64,000 nucleotides of DNA from Streptomyces griseoluteus (GTDB lineage Bacteria > Actinomycetota > Actinomycetes > Streptomycetales > Streptomycetaceae): contig NZ_SRRU01000006.1 in assembly GCF_004784465.1 (NCBI RefSeq), positions 248,001-312,000 on the forward strand. The letters are read 5' to 3'. Below the pieces are notes generated by a model. It was given only the letters and a program-made list of their open reading frames with translations. It ran no database searches and had not been told where the DNA came from. Positions 1 to 11,000 of this stretch are shown here, piece by piece. The stretch's first letter is position 1. The number at the start of each line of letters is the position of its first letter. Position numbers and translations under genes: made by a program.

Positions 1-2
1 AC

Positions 3-554
3 AAGGGTGCCGTCACCGTCTATCAGGCTTACGGCGAGCAGATCGCGGAACCGGCGTTGCGTGCCGGCACGTTCGTCGACCCCTTCAGGATGACGCGGAT
101 GACGTGGATCAAGCCGTCCTTCCTGTGGATGATGTACCGCTGCGGCTGGGGGACCAAGCCGGACCAGGAGCGCGTTCTGGCGCTCGACATCACCCGCGAG
201 GGCTTCGAGTGGGCGCTCGCGAACGCCTGCCTGAGCCACTTCGACCGCGTCCGGTTCGCCACCGAGGCGGACTGGCGCGAGGCGCTGCGGGTGAGCCCCG
301 TCCGGGTCCAGTGGGATCCAGAACGGGATCTGCGGTTCAACCCGTTGCCTCACCGGGCCATCCAGATCGGGTTGTCGGGGAGTGCGGTGGCCCGGTACGT
401 GGGTGACTGGATCGTCTCGGTGAGGGACGTGACACCGCTCGCCCACGAGGTGCACGCAGCTGTTCGCGCGGGGGACGACGAAGCGGCTCGCGCACTGCTT
501 CCCGTCGAGCGGCCGTATCCGCTGCCGGACGAGCTGACGGCGCGCATCGGCTGA
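3..554 (+). CDS. DUF4291 family protein (5' end cut by window edge)
   Basis: The open frame enters from the left edge without a start codon, and about 183 residues are visible to the TGA at 552-554. It begins KGAVTVYQAYGEQIAEPALR and continues through MTWIKPSFLWMMYRCGW, which is the characteristic core of DUF4291 proteins (usually about 190-200 residues), so only a few N-terminal residues should be missing. The function of the family is unknown and no catalytic motif can be named. A hairpin lies directly downstream. The TTG at 57 is internal and should not be taken as the start. Confidence 0.85.
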   Translation, partial: KGAVTVYQAYGEQIAEPALRAGTFVDPFRMTRMTWIKPSFLWMMYRCGWGTKPDQERVLALDITREGFEWALANACLSHFDRVRFATEADWREALRVSPVRVQWDPERDLRFNPLPHRAIQIGLSGSAVARYVGDWIVSVRDVTPLAHEVHAAVRAGDDEAARALLPVERPYPLPDELTARIG

Positions 555-561
555 AGAGAGG

Positions 562-590
562 CGTCCGGAGCGCTCCGAGCCCTCCGGACG
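562..590. terminator. Hairpin between convergent genes
   Basis: CGTCCGGAG (562-570) and CTCCGGACG (582-590) form a 9-bp perfect stem with an 11-nt loop. It starts 8 bases after the DUF4291 stop. There is no U-run, as is common for Streptomyces terminators, so it could serve both this gene and the convergent gene that ends at 664. Confidence 0.5.
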
Positions 591-663
591 GGCCGGGCAT
601 TCGGTGAGGTCGTACGGCGTCGGGTGCTGCTGTGGGTGCGACGGGGTCCGGGCTTGCCGCCGC

Positions 664-1110
664 TCATCCCTTCCCCCGGCGCTCCTTCCGGCGCAGCGCC
701 CGGCGCTGCTTACCGGGGAGGGTTTGCGCCAGTTCGCCCACCTCGCACAGCTCGTGGCCCTCGCCGATCCGGCACCACCACACCGCCCGCTCGTCCGCCC
801 CGGTGTCCGCGTGCACCCCGGTGCGGTGCTCGGGGCACACCGGCCACACCTGCCACAGCACCGCCTGGACCGTCTCCTGCGCCGCCTCGGCGATCCCGGG
901 CGCGGCGGGGTGCGTCACGCCGTCGTGCCAGCGGCCGTCGGGCAGGGCCGCGTGGAACTGGTCCGGGATGTCCTCGTCGTCCGACGGCGTGCACATCAGC
1001 CGCATCGGCCCGGCCTCCGGCAGGGTCGCCGCCAGGTCGCGGTTGACCGCCTCCAAGGCGGCCTCCAGGTCCGGGCAGTTGGCGAGGTCGACCGGGCGGG
1101 GGTCAGGCAT
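664..1110 (-). CDS. Hypothetical actinobacterial protein, 148 aa
   Basis: I do not recognise the family. The product (MPDPRPVDLANCPDLEAALE...) is acidic and soluble, with no signal peptide or membrane segment, and ends in the very basic tail GKQRRALRRKERRGKG. The middle carries paired Cys/Trp/His residues (VWPVCPEHRTG, AVWWCRIGEGH) that could bind a metal, but this is inference. The ATG at 1110 is chosen because GGAGA lies just upstream on the minus strand; the frame stays open to 1392 but lacks such a site there. A perfect palindrome lies about 86 bases upstream. Confidence 0.7.
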   Translation of the reverse strand: MPDPRPVDLANCPDLEAALEAVNRDLAATLPEAGPMRLMCTPSDDEDIPDQFHAALPDGRWHDGVTHPAAPGIAEAAQETVQAVLWQVWPVCPEHRTGVHADTGADERAVWWCRIGEGHELCEVGELAQTLPGKQRRALRRKERRGKG

Positions 1111-1195
1111 GAAGTCTCCGGCCGGGCGGTACGAGAAGTGGCTCACCCGGTGATCGTCCCAGCCGCCCGCCCCTGTGCGCCTCTCCGTTCCGGGC

Positions 1196-1211
1196 GTGAC
1201 GGACCCGTCAC
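1196..1211. promoter_or_regulatory. Perfect 16-bp palindrome upstream of the 664-1110 gene
   Basis: GTGACGG-AC-CCGTCAC has 7-bp perfect arms. It lies 86 bases upstream of the start of the minus-strand hypothetical gene. It may be an operator, but no regulator can be assigned. Confidence 0.35.
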
Positions 1212-1235
1212 ACCCGCCGTGCCCGGTCTCCCTCA

Positions 1236-1262
1236 AGGTGAGGCAGCGTGAGTGCCTGACCT
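1236..1262. terminator. Imperfect hairpin downstream of the membrane-protein gene
   Basis: AGGTGAGGCA (1236-1245) pairs with TGCCTGACCT (1253-1262), 9 of 10 positions, with a 7-nt loop. It lies 46 bases beyond the stop of the minus-strand membrane protein, so a terminator role is plausible. There is no U-run. Confidence 0.35.
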
Positions 1263-1307
1263 GGGGTGCCTCGGATGGATCGAGACGGGGCGGGTTGGTT
1301 GTCCCGC

Positions 1308-1709
1308 TCAGTCCGAGGCAGTCCGGGCCGGCTTGGCGGCGATCAGCAGTGCGGCGAACGCTATAGGGGCGGCCGTCTGGTACCCGATCCACACCTCACC
1401 GCCGGCGCTGCTGCCCTGCCATGCCATCAGGGCGCCGACAAGCGCCGTCAGTACCCAGCCGCTGTCGTAGGCGACCATGAGCCGGGTGTAGGTGCACATC
1501 GACCGGCTGCGCGTATATCCGATCTCGATGCCACCGCCGATCAGCAGGGTCACGCCTGAGACAACCATCAGCCAGGCCGGCGTGCCGAGTAACCGGCCGA
1601 GTGGGGCAACGCCGACGATGTAGACAGCGGCGAGCAACACCTTGAAGGCGCCATCGGCGATGGCCCCCACCTTCTTGCGGGTCACCTGCGGTGCCGCGAC
1701 CTGAGCCAT
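1308..1709 (-). CDS. Small integral membrane protein, 133 aa
   Basis: The product begins MAQVAAPQVTRKKVGAIADGAF and shows four hydrophobic stretches, roughly residues 20-40, 44-62, 80-96 and 105-125, which predicts a four-helix membrane protein. I do not recognise the family. It resembles the small unannotated membrane proteins often transcribed divergently from TetR repressors. The ATG at 1709 lies 55 bases from the start of the divergent TetR gene, and a palindrome between the two suggests that TetR controls it. A transported substrate or stress role cannot be inferred. Confidence 0.7.
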   Translation of the reverse strand: MAQVAAPQVTRKKVGAIADGAFKVLLAAVYIVGVAPLGRLLGTPAWLMVVSGVTLLIGGGIEIGYTRSRSMCTYTRLMVAYDSGWVLTALVGALMAWQGSSAGGEVWIGYQTAAPIAFAALLIAAKPARTASD

Positions 1710-1734
1710 GAGCAGCCCTCTCTCCCAACTGGTT

Positions 1735-1751
1735 CCGTAACGAGATTACGG
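1735..1751. promoter_or_regulatory. Probable TetR operator between divergent genes
   Basis: CCGTAA-CGAGA-TTACGG (arms 1735-1740 and 1746-1751) is a 6-bp perfect inverted repeat with a 5-bp spacer. The neighbouring GTT and TAA extend it imperfectly. It sits between the membrane-protein start (1709) and the TetR start (1765), the usual place for an autoregulatory TetR operator. Confidence 0.55.
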
Positions 1752-1764
1752 TAATAATCAAACT

Positions 1765-2394
1765 ATGAGAATGACGAGGGCGGAGGCCAAGGAACGCAAC
1801 CGCCGTGCCCTGCTGGACGCTGCGTTCCAGGTCGTTTCCCGGGACGGATACCGGGCCAAGCTTGATGAGATCGCCGAACGCGCCGACCTGACCACCGGCG
1901 CCATCTACTCACTGTTCGGGAGTAAGAACGGCCTGGTGGTCGCCCTCGTCGCCGATCACCTGCGGCCGTACTACGAAGAGATCGAACAGGCGGTTCCAGC
2001 TGAACTGGATCTGCTCGAGGCGGTCGACGCCTTCGCCCGGCACCACCGGCGTAGCTGCGACGCCCCCGACGCCCGGTCTGCCCTGTCGCTCCAGATCACC
2101 TTGCTGGATATGGCCCTGCACGACCCCGACCTGGGGGACCAGCTCGCGGCGTCCGTCCAGTCGCAGGAGAACCACCTGATCGACCTGTTCACCGGAAGAT
2201 CGCACAACGGGAGCGTTGTGACGTCGCATCAGGCACAACGCCTGACCACCGCGCTCAGGGCACTGTTCGTCGGCCTCGGCCAGGGCGTCCCCCTCGGTCT
2301 TGCCCCTGGCGCCGACGAACAGTACTTCGCCGACGCTGCCCGCGCTCTGGCATCCGGGATGTCCCTCATCGATCACTACGCGGACGCTTCGTGA
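1765..2394 (+). CDS. TetR/AcrR family transcriptional regulator, 209 aa
   Basis: The N-terminal TetR DNA-binding domain covers about residues 10-55: RRALLDAAFQVVSRDGYRAKLDEIAERADL, then TTGAIYSLFGSKNGLVVAL, the recognition-helix region. The C-terminal ligand domain (about 60-205) has no recognisable specificity. At 209 residues it is normal for the family. It is divergent from the four-helix membrane protein, with an inverted repeat between them, so local control of that gene and of itself is the simplest model. Starts at ATG 1765 or ATG 1771 are both possible. Confidence 0.85.
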   Translation: MRMTRAEAKERNRRALLDAAFQVVSRDGYRAKLDEIAERADLTTGAIYSLFGSKNGLVVALVADHLRPYYEEIEQAVPAELDLLEAVDAFARHHRRSCDAPDARSALSLQITLLDMALHDPDLGDQLAASVQSQENHLIDLFTGRSHNGSVVTSHQAQRLTTALRALFVGLGQGVPLGLAPGADEQYFADAARALASGMSLIDHYADAS

Positions 2395-2788
2395 CAGGCA
2401 GTCAAGGCGAGGCGTCTTCCGCCGGCCGACGACTGGAGCCGCCGCCGGCGAGGGCGTCGGTCTCCTCGCTGATGTCGTAGGTGACCTCGTCGCCGACGAC
2501 ACCCGGCGGCGCGGGCGTCTCGACGCGCTGACCAGCCGTAACGACCACAGAAGGCGCAGGCGGCCCGTGCCTCGGATTGACCGAGGCGCCTCACCAGATG
2601 CCCGGGATCGAGCAAGATGTGGCCGTTGTGAACGCGTCTCCAAGGTCGAGCATCTCGTCATCGTCGCCACGAGACCGGACTGTGGTTGTCGTCGAGCCCG
2701 GTCCGGCCGGTGTTCTGCCGCTGGCAGAACACCGAGCGTGCCGCTCTGAGACACGGGGGTCGAGCCATCAGGGCTTCAATTCGAAAGA
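2395..2788. other. Gene-free gap downstream of the first TetR gene
   Basis: About 390 bases hold no open frame with credible codon use or family resemblance. The only clear structure is a strong hairpin at 2708-2734. The stretch may be decayed coding sequence, but no parent gene is recognisable. Confidence 0.5.
2708..2734. terminator. Strong 12-bp hairpin downstream of the SDR gene
   Basis: CGGTGTTCTGCC (2708-2719) and GGCAGAACACCG (2723-2734) form a 12-bp perfect stem with a 3-nt loop. It lies 55 bases beyond the stop of the minus-strand dehydrogenase. There is no U-run. A terminator is most likely; an operator is possible because the sequence is also a near-perfect DNA palindrome. Confidence 0.5.
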
Positions 2789-3757
2789 TCAGGCGCGAAC
2801 CAGGTCGGTCGAGACAGTCCAGAGGCGCTTGGCGATGGCGGGATCGAGCGCCCATTCCTTGACACCGTGCGGGTGCTGCGCGAGGCCGACGTCGTCCGGC
2901 ACGGTGTAGGCCTCTTGTGCGTCGTCGAGGTAGTGGCCTCCGGAGTGGGCGAACTCGGGGGCGACGGCCGCGACGATACTGGTTGCGGCCCCCTGCTCGA
3001 CCGTCTTATAGGTGAAGACTCCGGCGGCCTCGGCTGCGGCGAGCGATTCCTTCTGTTCTGTTGTGAAGTTCCGCTGCAGTCCTGTCGCGACACCGCCGGG
3101 GTTCACCGCGTTGGCGACGATGCCGTCGGCCGCCCAGAGACGGGTCGCCTCGACGGCGAAGAGAGAGTTCGCCGTCTTCGACTGGGCGTAGGCAATCTGC
3201 GGGTCGTAGCTGCGACGCTCGAAGTGGAGGTCGTCGAAGTCGATGCCGGAACGCATGTGCGCCGTCGAACTGACCGAGACGATCCGTGCTCCATCGCGGT
3301 CGGCCGCTCCCAGGGCCAGGGCGTCATGCAGGCCGCCGGCCAGGGCGAAGTGGCCAAGATGGTTTGTCGCGAATTGCAGTTCCCAGCCTTCATGCGTCCG
3401 TTCGAGGCCACCGGTGACCACGCCAGCATTGTTGACCAGCAGGTGAAGCGGGCCGCGCCACGCGTCGACGAATCGTGTGACGGACCTCCTGTCGGCAAGG
3501 TCGAGCCGGACGACGCGGGGACGGATCCCTTCGGTGGACTTCTCGATCGTCTCAGCGACGGCGTCACCCGCAGTCGTGTTCCGGACAGCGAGCGTCACCT
3601 CCGCCCCGGCAGCGGCCAGCACGCGAGCAGTCTCGATCCCGAGTCCGGAAGAAGCTCCCGTCACGATCGCGCGGACGCCGGCGAGATCGACGCCTCTCAG
3701 TACCTCGTCCGCGGTGCTGGAGGCAGTGAAGGGCGTGGAGATGAGTGCGTACGCCAT
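2789..3757 (-). CDS. Short-chain dehydrogenase/reductase (SDR), 322 aa
   Basis: This is a Rossmann-fold NAD(P)-dependent oxidoreductase. The cofactor glycine motif TGASSGLG is at residues 33-40, NNAG at 109-112, the catalytic serine in SVSS near 161-164, and Y190-x3-K194 (YAQSK). The full triad is present and the enzyme should be active. At 322 residues it is longer than classical SDRs and resembles the retinol-dehydrogenase/WW-domain-oxidoreductase-like group common in Streptomyces. The substrate is unknown. The start ATG 3757 lies 62 bases from the divergent TetR gene, with a palindrome between them, so repression by that TetR and induction by the substrate or a relative is likely. Confidence 0.88.
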   Translation of the reverse strand: MAYALISTPFTASSTADEVLRGVDLAGVRAIVTGASSGLGIETARVLAAAGAEVTLAVRNTTAGDAVAETIEKSTEGIRPRVVRLDLADRRSVTRFVDAWRGPLHLLVNNAGVVTGGLERTHEGWELQFATNHLGHFALAGGLHDALALGAADRDGARIVSVSSTAHMRSGIDFDDLHFERRSYDPQIAYAQSKTANSLFAVEATRLWAADGIVANAVNPGGVATGLQRNFTTEQKESLAAAEAAGVFTYKTVEQGAATSIVAAVAPEFAHSGGHYLDDAQEAYTVPDDVGLAQHPHGVKEWALDPAIAKRLWTVSTDLVRA

Positions 3758-3764
3758 GGCATCG

Positions 3765-3794
3765 ACTATACGTACTAGACTTGATTTGTATAGT
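3765..3794. promoter_or_regulatory. Probable operator between the SDR and TetR genes
   Basis: ACTATAC (3765-3771) and GTATAGT (3788-3794) are perfect 7-bp inverted arms with a 16-bp spacer. They sit in an unusually AT-rich divergent promoter between the SDR start (3757) and the TetR start (3820). This arrangement is typical of a TetR regulator that controls itself and a neighbouring oxidoreductase. Confidence 0.55.
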
Positions 3795-3819
3795 TCGGTC
3801 TCGCTCGTATGCTCGTTCC

Positions 3820-4392
3820 ATGAGCAGTCCCGATATCGGCCGCCCGCCGTCGACAGTCGCCGATGCCGATCGCCGGACCCGGGTGCTGGACTCCGCGATG
3901 GTCACCTTCGCGCGATTCGGTTACCGGAAGACCTCGATGGAGGAAGTGGCGCGGGCGGCGGAGATCTCCCGGCCCGGGCTCTACTTTCTCTTCTCCTCGA
4001 AGGAGACTCTGTTCCGTGCCGCGGTCACCCAGGCCCTGGAGCGGGACATCGCAGCGGTCGAACACGTCCTGGCCGAGACCGAACGCCCCCTTTCGGAGCG
4101 CCTCGTAGAAGCGTTCGACCAGTGGGCAGGCCGCTACATCGGCCCGCTGACGCGCGACGTCGCGGCGGTCATCGAGGGCAACCCCGACCTCCTCGGAGAG
4201 ATCGTCGAAACCGCACCGCGACGCTTCGAGGGATTGATCACAGACGCAATCGCCGTCGAGTCAGGACCAGACGCGGCCCGCTTGGTCGCGCAGACGATGA
4301 TCAGCACATCGATCGGCCTCAAGCATCAAGCCGCGTCACGGGAGTTCTACGTCGACCGGCTGAAGGTCGCCATCGATCTCCTGGTGCGCTAA
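3820..4392 (+). CDS. TetR/AcrR family transcriptional regulator, 190 aa
   Basis: The TetR helix-turn-helix covers about residues 20-66: RVLDSAMVTFARFGYRKTSM, EEVARAAEISRPGLYFLF, SSKETLF. The C-terminal domain shows no specific signature. ATG 3820 is preferred over the upstream in-frame ATG at 3745 because the upstream extension overlaps the divergent SDR gene and its operator and reads as a shadow. It probably represses the divergent dehydrogenase. Confidence 0.85.
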   Translation: MSSPDIGRPPSTVADADRRTRVLDSAMVTFARFGYRKTSMEEVARAAEISRPGLYFLFSSKETLFRAAVTQALERDIAAVEHVLAETERPLSERLVEAFDQWAGRYIGPLTRDVAAVIEGNPDLLGEIVETAPRRFEGLITDAIAVESGPDAARLVAQTMISTSIGLKHQAASREFYVDRLKVAIDLLVR

Positions 4393-4637
4393 AAGCGCTC
4401 CCGGCCTCCTGCAGGACCGGCGGTCTTGGGCGGCGACGGGCCGGCCGCCCGTCGAGGCCGCGCTTGGCGGCGCACGCAAGGCCTCGTGGAAGCGGTCGTT
4501 CGGTGTGTGCGGTCCTTGGTTGTGTGACCGCACGATCACCGGCCCCGCCAGGCGTCGGGCGCGACCGTAGTGAGTGGTGCCCCCGGGCAGAGGCTGCTCC
4601 TCACCGCTCGAATTCGGCTTTGGGTCGCCTGCTCTCC

Positions 4638-4742
4638 GAACGGCTGAGCAGCCACGCCGAGTACCTCGGGATCGAAATCCAGCCCCAGGAGGTGATCACG
4701 CTCCAGCCAGGACTCCTGCGGCACATGGCCGGACGCGGCCAT
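4638..4742 (-). pseudogene. Fragment resembling a TnsA-like transposase endonuclease
   Basis: A minus-strand frame reads HVPQESWLERDHLLGLDFDP followed by EVLGVAAQPF. This matches my memory of the N-terminal nuclease region of actinobacterial TnsA-like proteins (pattern ESWLERDH...LDFDP.V.G...QPF). The similarity covers about 35 residues and ends abruptly at the GEQATQ that follows. No start codon with a ribosome site and no downstream catalytic part is present. I read it as a decayed remnant; it is recognition by eye, not alignment. Confidence 0.45.
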
Positions 4743-4833
4743 CGATGCCACAGGAAGACCGGGACTGCCCCAGGTCGCCGAGACGGGACAACCGCCATCC
4801 GGGCATGACCATCCAGCCCCCATGTACTAGAGT

Positions 4834-4851
4834 TATCTCGACATCGAGATA
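4834..4851. promoter_or_regulatory. 18-bp perfect palindrome upstream of aconitase
   Basis: TATCTCGA-CA-TCGAGATA has 8-bp perfect arms. It lies about 128 bases upstream of the aconitase start and 42 bases before the iron-box-like site. It is probably the operator of a dimeric regulator; I cannot name which. Confidence 0.5.
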
Positions 4852-4893
4852 TCTGCCGAGGCGCACCGCGGCAGTCACCCCGGTAAGGGTTAC

Positions 4894-4912
4894 CTAACTT
4901 AGCCTTACCTTA
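4894..4912. promoter_or_regulatory. Iron-box-like site (DmdR/IdeR type)
   Basis: CTAACTTAGCCTTACCTTA matches about 15 of 19 positions of the DmdR/IdeR iron-box consensus TTAGGTTAGGCTAACCTAA, allowing A/T at the symmetric positions. A further half site TTACCTAA precedes it (4890-4897). It lies 66 bases upstream of the aconitase start, inside the likely promoter. Iron control of an Fe-S enzyme makes biological sense, but binding is inferred. Confidence 0.5.
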
Positions 4913-4978
4913 GCGGAATGCTGGACCGGCGTGGCGGCAGGATGCGGTGGAACGCGCACATCAAAGAAGGAGACTGTC

Positions 4979-7696
<2,718 letters not shown>

Positions 7697-7717
7697 GGTC
7701 TGGCGCAACGCAGTAGA

Positions 7718-7752
7718 GGGCCGCACTCCCGGTGACGGGGGTGCGGCCCTTT
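7718..7752 (+). terminator. Intrinsic terminator of acnA
   Basis: GGGCCGCAC (7718-7726) pairs with GTGCGGCCC (7741-7749), a 9-bp stem followed by TTT, 22 bases after the aconitase stop. It is a good factor-independent terminator for this GC content. Confidence 0.75.
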
Positions 7753-7870
7753 GCCGTGCTCGGGGAGGTGAGCGCGAGGGTGCTCCGGGCGGGGCCGGGG
7801 GGACGGGGTGCCCGCCCGGAGCGGACAGGGGTGGTGCGCGGTGCGGGTGGCTTGGCCTGCGGTGGGGCGC

Positions 7871-7882
7871 GACAACGTTGTC
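7871..7882. promoter_or_regulatory. LacI-type operator GACAACGTTGTC (site 1, upstream of GH92)
   Basis: This is a perfect 12-bp palindrome centred on CG, as is usual for LacI-family operators. It lies 160-170 bases upstream of the first GH92 gene. The identical 12-mer occurs upstream of the second GH92 gene (19260-19271) and I see it nowhere else in the window, which points to shared control. Confidence 0.6.
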
Positions 7883-7916
7883 TAGTGGGTCCGTTCCTGA
7901 CTCTACCGGTCCAACG

Positions 7917-7928
7917 GACAACGATGTC
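7917..7928. promoter_or_regulatory. Second, imperfect GACAACGATGTC site
   Basis: It differs from the perfect palindrome by one base and sits 46 bp downstream of it, closer to the GH92 start. Paired sites at this spacing could allow cooperative binding or looping, which is inferred. Confidence 0.45.
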
Positions 7929-8043
7929 AAGGTACTTGGGCCAACACGGCGGCCCTCTTCCGTGGGGCCGTGGGCACGCGTTACTGTCCCTGCGGCTTGT
8001 GCGACCCGTGGTGCGCGACCCGTCCGCAAGGAGGAAGGGCCGC

Positions 8044-11000
8044 GTGATGCGTTTCCGTCCCATGTCCCTGCTGCTGGCCGCCGCGCTCGCGGTCGGCGGC
8101 GCCACCCCCGCCCTCGCGGCGGGCACCGCACCACCCGGCCTGGTCGACGACCCGACGCCGTACGTCGATCCGCTGATCGGCAGCAGCAACGGCGGCGACA
8201 CCTACCCCGGCGCCGTGGTGCCCTTCGGCATGCTCTCCTGGAGCCCGGAGACCACCAGAGGCGACGCCACCCGCACCACCGCGCCCGGCGGCTACCACTA
8301 CGACGCCACCCGTGTGCGGGGCTTCAGCCTGACGCACATGTCCGGCACCGGCTGCGCGGGCGGCAGCGGGGACATCCCCTTCTTCCCGTACGCCGGTGAC
8401 GTCACCTCCTCCCCGGCGAGCGACACCAAGGACGCCGTCTACGCCTCCGACTTCAAGCACACCGACGAGACCGCCGAGCCCGGCCACTACAAGGTGGGCC
8501 TCGCCTCCGGTGTCACCGCCGACCTGACCGCGACCGCCCGTACCGGCTCCGCCCGTTTCACGTACCCGGCCGGCAAGCCCGCCTCGCTGCTGGTGCGCAC
8601 CGCCAACTCCGAGGTCGGGTCGGAGGATTCGACGGTCAGCATCGACCCCGGTAGCCACACCGTCTCGGGGTCCGTCACCTCCGGCAACTTCTGCGGCTAC
8701 CTCGACCCCGAGGGACAGCGCTCGTACTACACCCTGTACTTCACGGCCCACTTCGACCGTGCCTTCAAGACCACCGGCACCTGGCAGGACGACAAGCTGA
8801 ACCCCGGCTCCACCAGAGCCTCCGGCGGCACCGGCGGCTTCTCCCACGGCGGCCGGCCCGTCGCGGGCAAGGGCGCGGGCGGCTATGTCGAGTTCGCGCC
8901 CGGCGAGGGCCCGGTGAACGTCAAGGTCGGCATCTCCTACGTCAGTCAGGACGCCGCCGAGGCCAACCTCCGCGCGGAGAACGGCCCGCACCGCTCCTTC
9001 GACGCGGTACGGGACGCGGCCCGCGCCGCCTGGCGGGAGCGCCTCGGCGCCGTCCGGGTCGGCGGCGGCACCGACGCCGAGCGCATCACCTTCTACACCG
9101 CGCTCTACCACGCCCTGTTCCACCCCAACGTGATCAGCGACGCCGACGGCCGCTACCGGGGCAGCGTCGGCAAGGTGCACCGCGTGGGTCACGGCCAACG
9201 CGCCCAGTACGGCACCTTCTCCGGCTGGGACGTCTACCGCGACCAGGTCCAGTTGCTCACCCTGCTCGACCCGCGCACCGGCTCGGACATCGCCCAGTCG
9301 CTCTACGAGCTGGCCGGCCAGAACGGCGGGGTCTGGGACCGCTGGCTGCACAACGCGGGCGGCACCCATGTCATGAACGGCGACCCCTCGCCCAGCGCGC
9401 TCGCCGGAATCCACGCCTTCGGCGGCACCGGGTTCGACCTCAAGGGCGCCCTGAAGTCCCTGGTGAAGGCGGCGACCGTGCCCACTGAGCAGGACCTCTC
9501 CGCGGCCGGGAAGCCGGTGCTGTCCGTCGGCCAGCGCCCCTCGCTCGACAAGTACCTGAAGCTGCACTACATGCCCAGCGTCTCCAACGCCTGGGGCGGC
9601 GCCGCCGAGACGCTGGAGATGTCCGCCGCCGACTTCTCCCTCTCCCAGCTTGCCGCGGCGGCGGGGGAGAAGCGGACCGAGAAGCAGTTCGCCGAGCGCG
9701 CCCAGTGGTGGCAGAACAACTTCAACATCGCGGCCGACGCGACCGGCGGCTACATCGCCAACCGAAAGGCGGACGGCAGCTGGGTCACCGGCTTCACCCC
9801 GGACACCGGCAACGGGTTCGTGGAGGGCAGTGCCGCCCAGTACACCTGGATGGTCCAGCACAACCCGGCCGGGCTGTTCGCCGCGCTGGGCGGCACCGAC
9901 CAGGCGCTGGCCCGGCTGGACTCCTTCTTCCACACCGCCGACGGCAAGTGGGCCTTCACCGGCCAGGGTGGCGCCAAGTCCGAGATGGACAACGAGCCCT
10001 CGATCAACGTGCCGTACCTGTACGCCTACGCGGGCGCCCCCTACAAGACGCAGGAGACGGTCCGCGCGGCGATGAGGCAGCTCTGGTCCACCGGGCCGGG
10101 CGGCATCCCCGGCAACGACGACCTGGGCGCGATGTCGGCCTGGTACGTCTTCTCCGCCATGGGCATGTACCCGCAGGTGCCCTCACGGGCCGAACTCGTG
10201 CTGGCCTCACCGCTGTTCGAGCGAGTGGAGATCGACCGGCCGCAGGGCGACGACATCTCCATCCGGGCCGAGGGCGCGGCCGCCGACGCACCCTACGTGC
10301 GGTCCCTGAAGGTCAACGGCCGCTCCAGTGACCGCGCCTGGCTGCCCGCGTCCTTCGTGCGGGACGGCGGCCGGCTCGACTACCGGCTGGGCACCACCCC
10401 GAACCGCACGTGGGGCGCCAAGACCCCGCCGCCCTCCTTCCGGCAGGGTGAGCAGCCGTACCAGATCGGTGTCGGCCCGACCACCGCTACCCTCGCCCCC
10501 GGGGACAGCACCGCGATCGACGTACGGGCCCTGTCCCTGAACGGCGGCACCGGGCCCGAGGTCCGCTTCAAGGTCGAGGCGCCCGCCGGAGTCACGGCCA
10601 TCCCCGCCGAGGGCACGGTCACCGGTGGTGCCCGGCGGATCACCCTGACCGCGGCCGACGACGCCACTCAGGGCTTCTACACCGCCAAGGTCACGGTGAC
10701 CTCCGGTGACACCTCCTACGAGCAGCCCGTCTCCCTGACCGTCGCCGCCCCCGGCACCCTGCTGGCCGCCTACGACAACACCGGCGTCTCCGACGACACC
10801 GGCGACCACGACGAGGCGGACTACGACGGCGGCGGCTGGAGCTACTCCAAGCAGGCCCTCGCCGCGGCCGGCCTCACTCCGGGCAAGCAGGCCACCACCG
10901 GCGGCCTCGCCTTCACCTGGCCCGACTCGCCCGCCGGCCGCCCGGACAACGCCTCCGCCCACGGCCAGACCGTCGAACTGAAGGACCCGGCGACCGCGTT

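Larger units (their letters stand above)
4393..4930. other. Gene-poor scar upstream of aconitase
   Basis: About 540 bases lack a full-length gene. Positions 4638-4742 on the minus strand resemble a fragment of a TnsA-type endonuclease. Positions 4834-4912 hold the aconitase regulatory sites. The rest shows frames with no family resemblance. This may be where an integrated element decayed. Confidence 0.5.

Noticed and set aside
2300..2749. A 149-residue plus-strand frame downstream of the first TetR gene
   Set aside because: It overlaps the end of the TetR gene, is Arg-rich shadow sequence and shows no family resemblance.
3745..3819. N-terminal extension of the second TetR gene from ATG 3745
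   Set aside because: It would run through the divergent operator and over the SDR start, and the extra residues are not TetR-like.
7981..9933. A 650-residue minus-strand frame
   Set aside because: Antisense to the first GH92 gene; no motif and no ribosome site.
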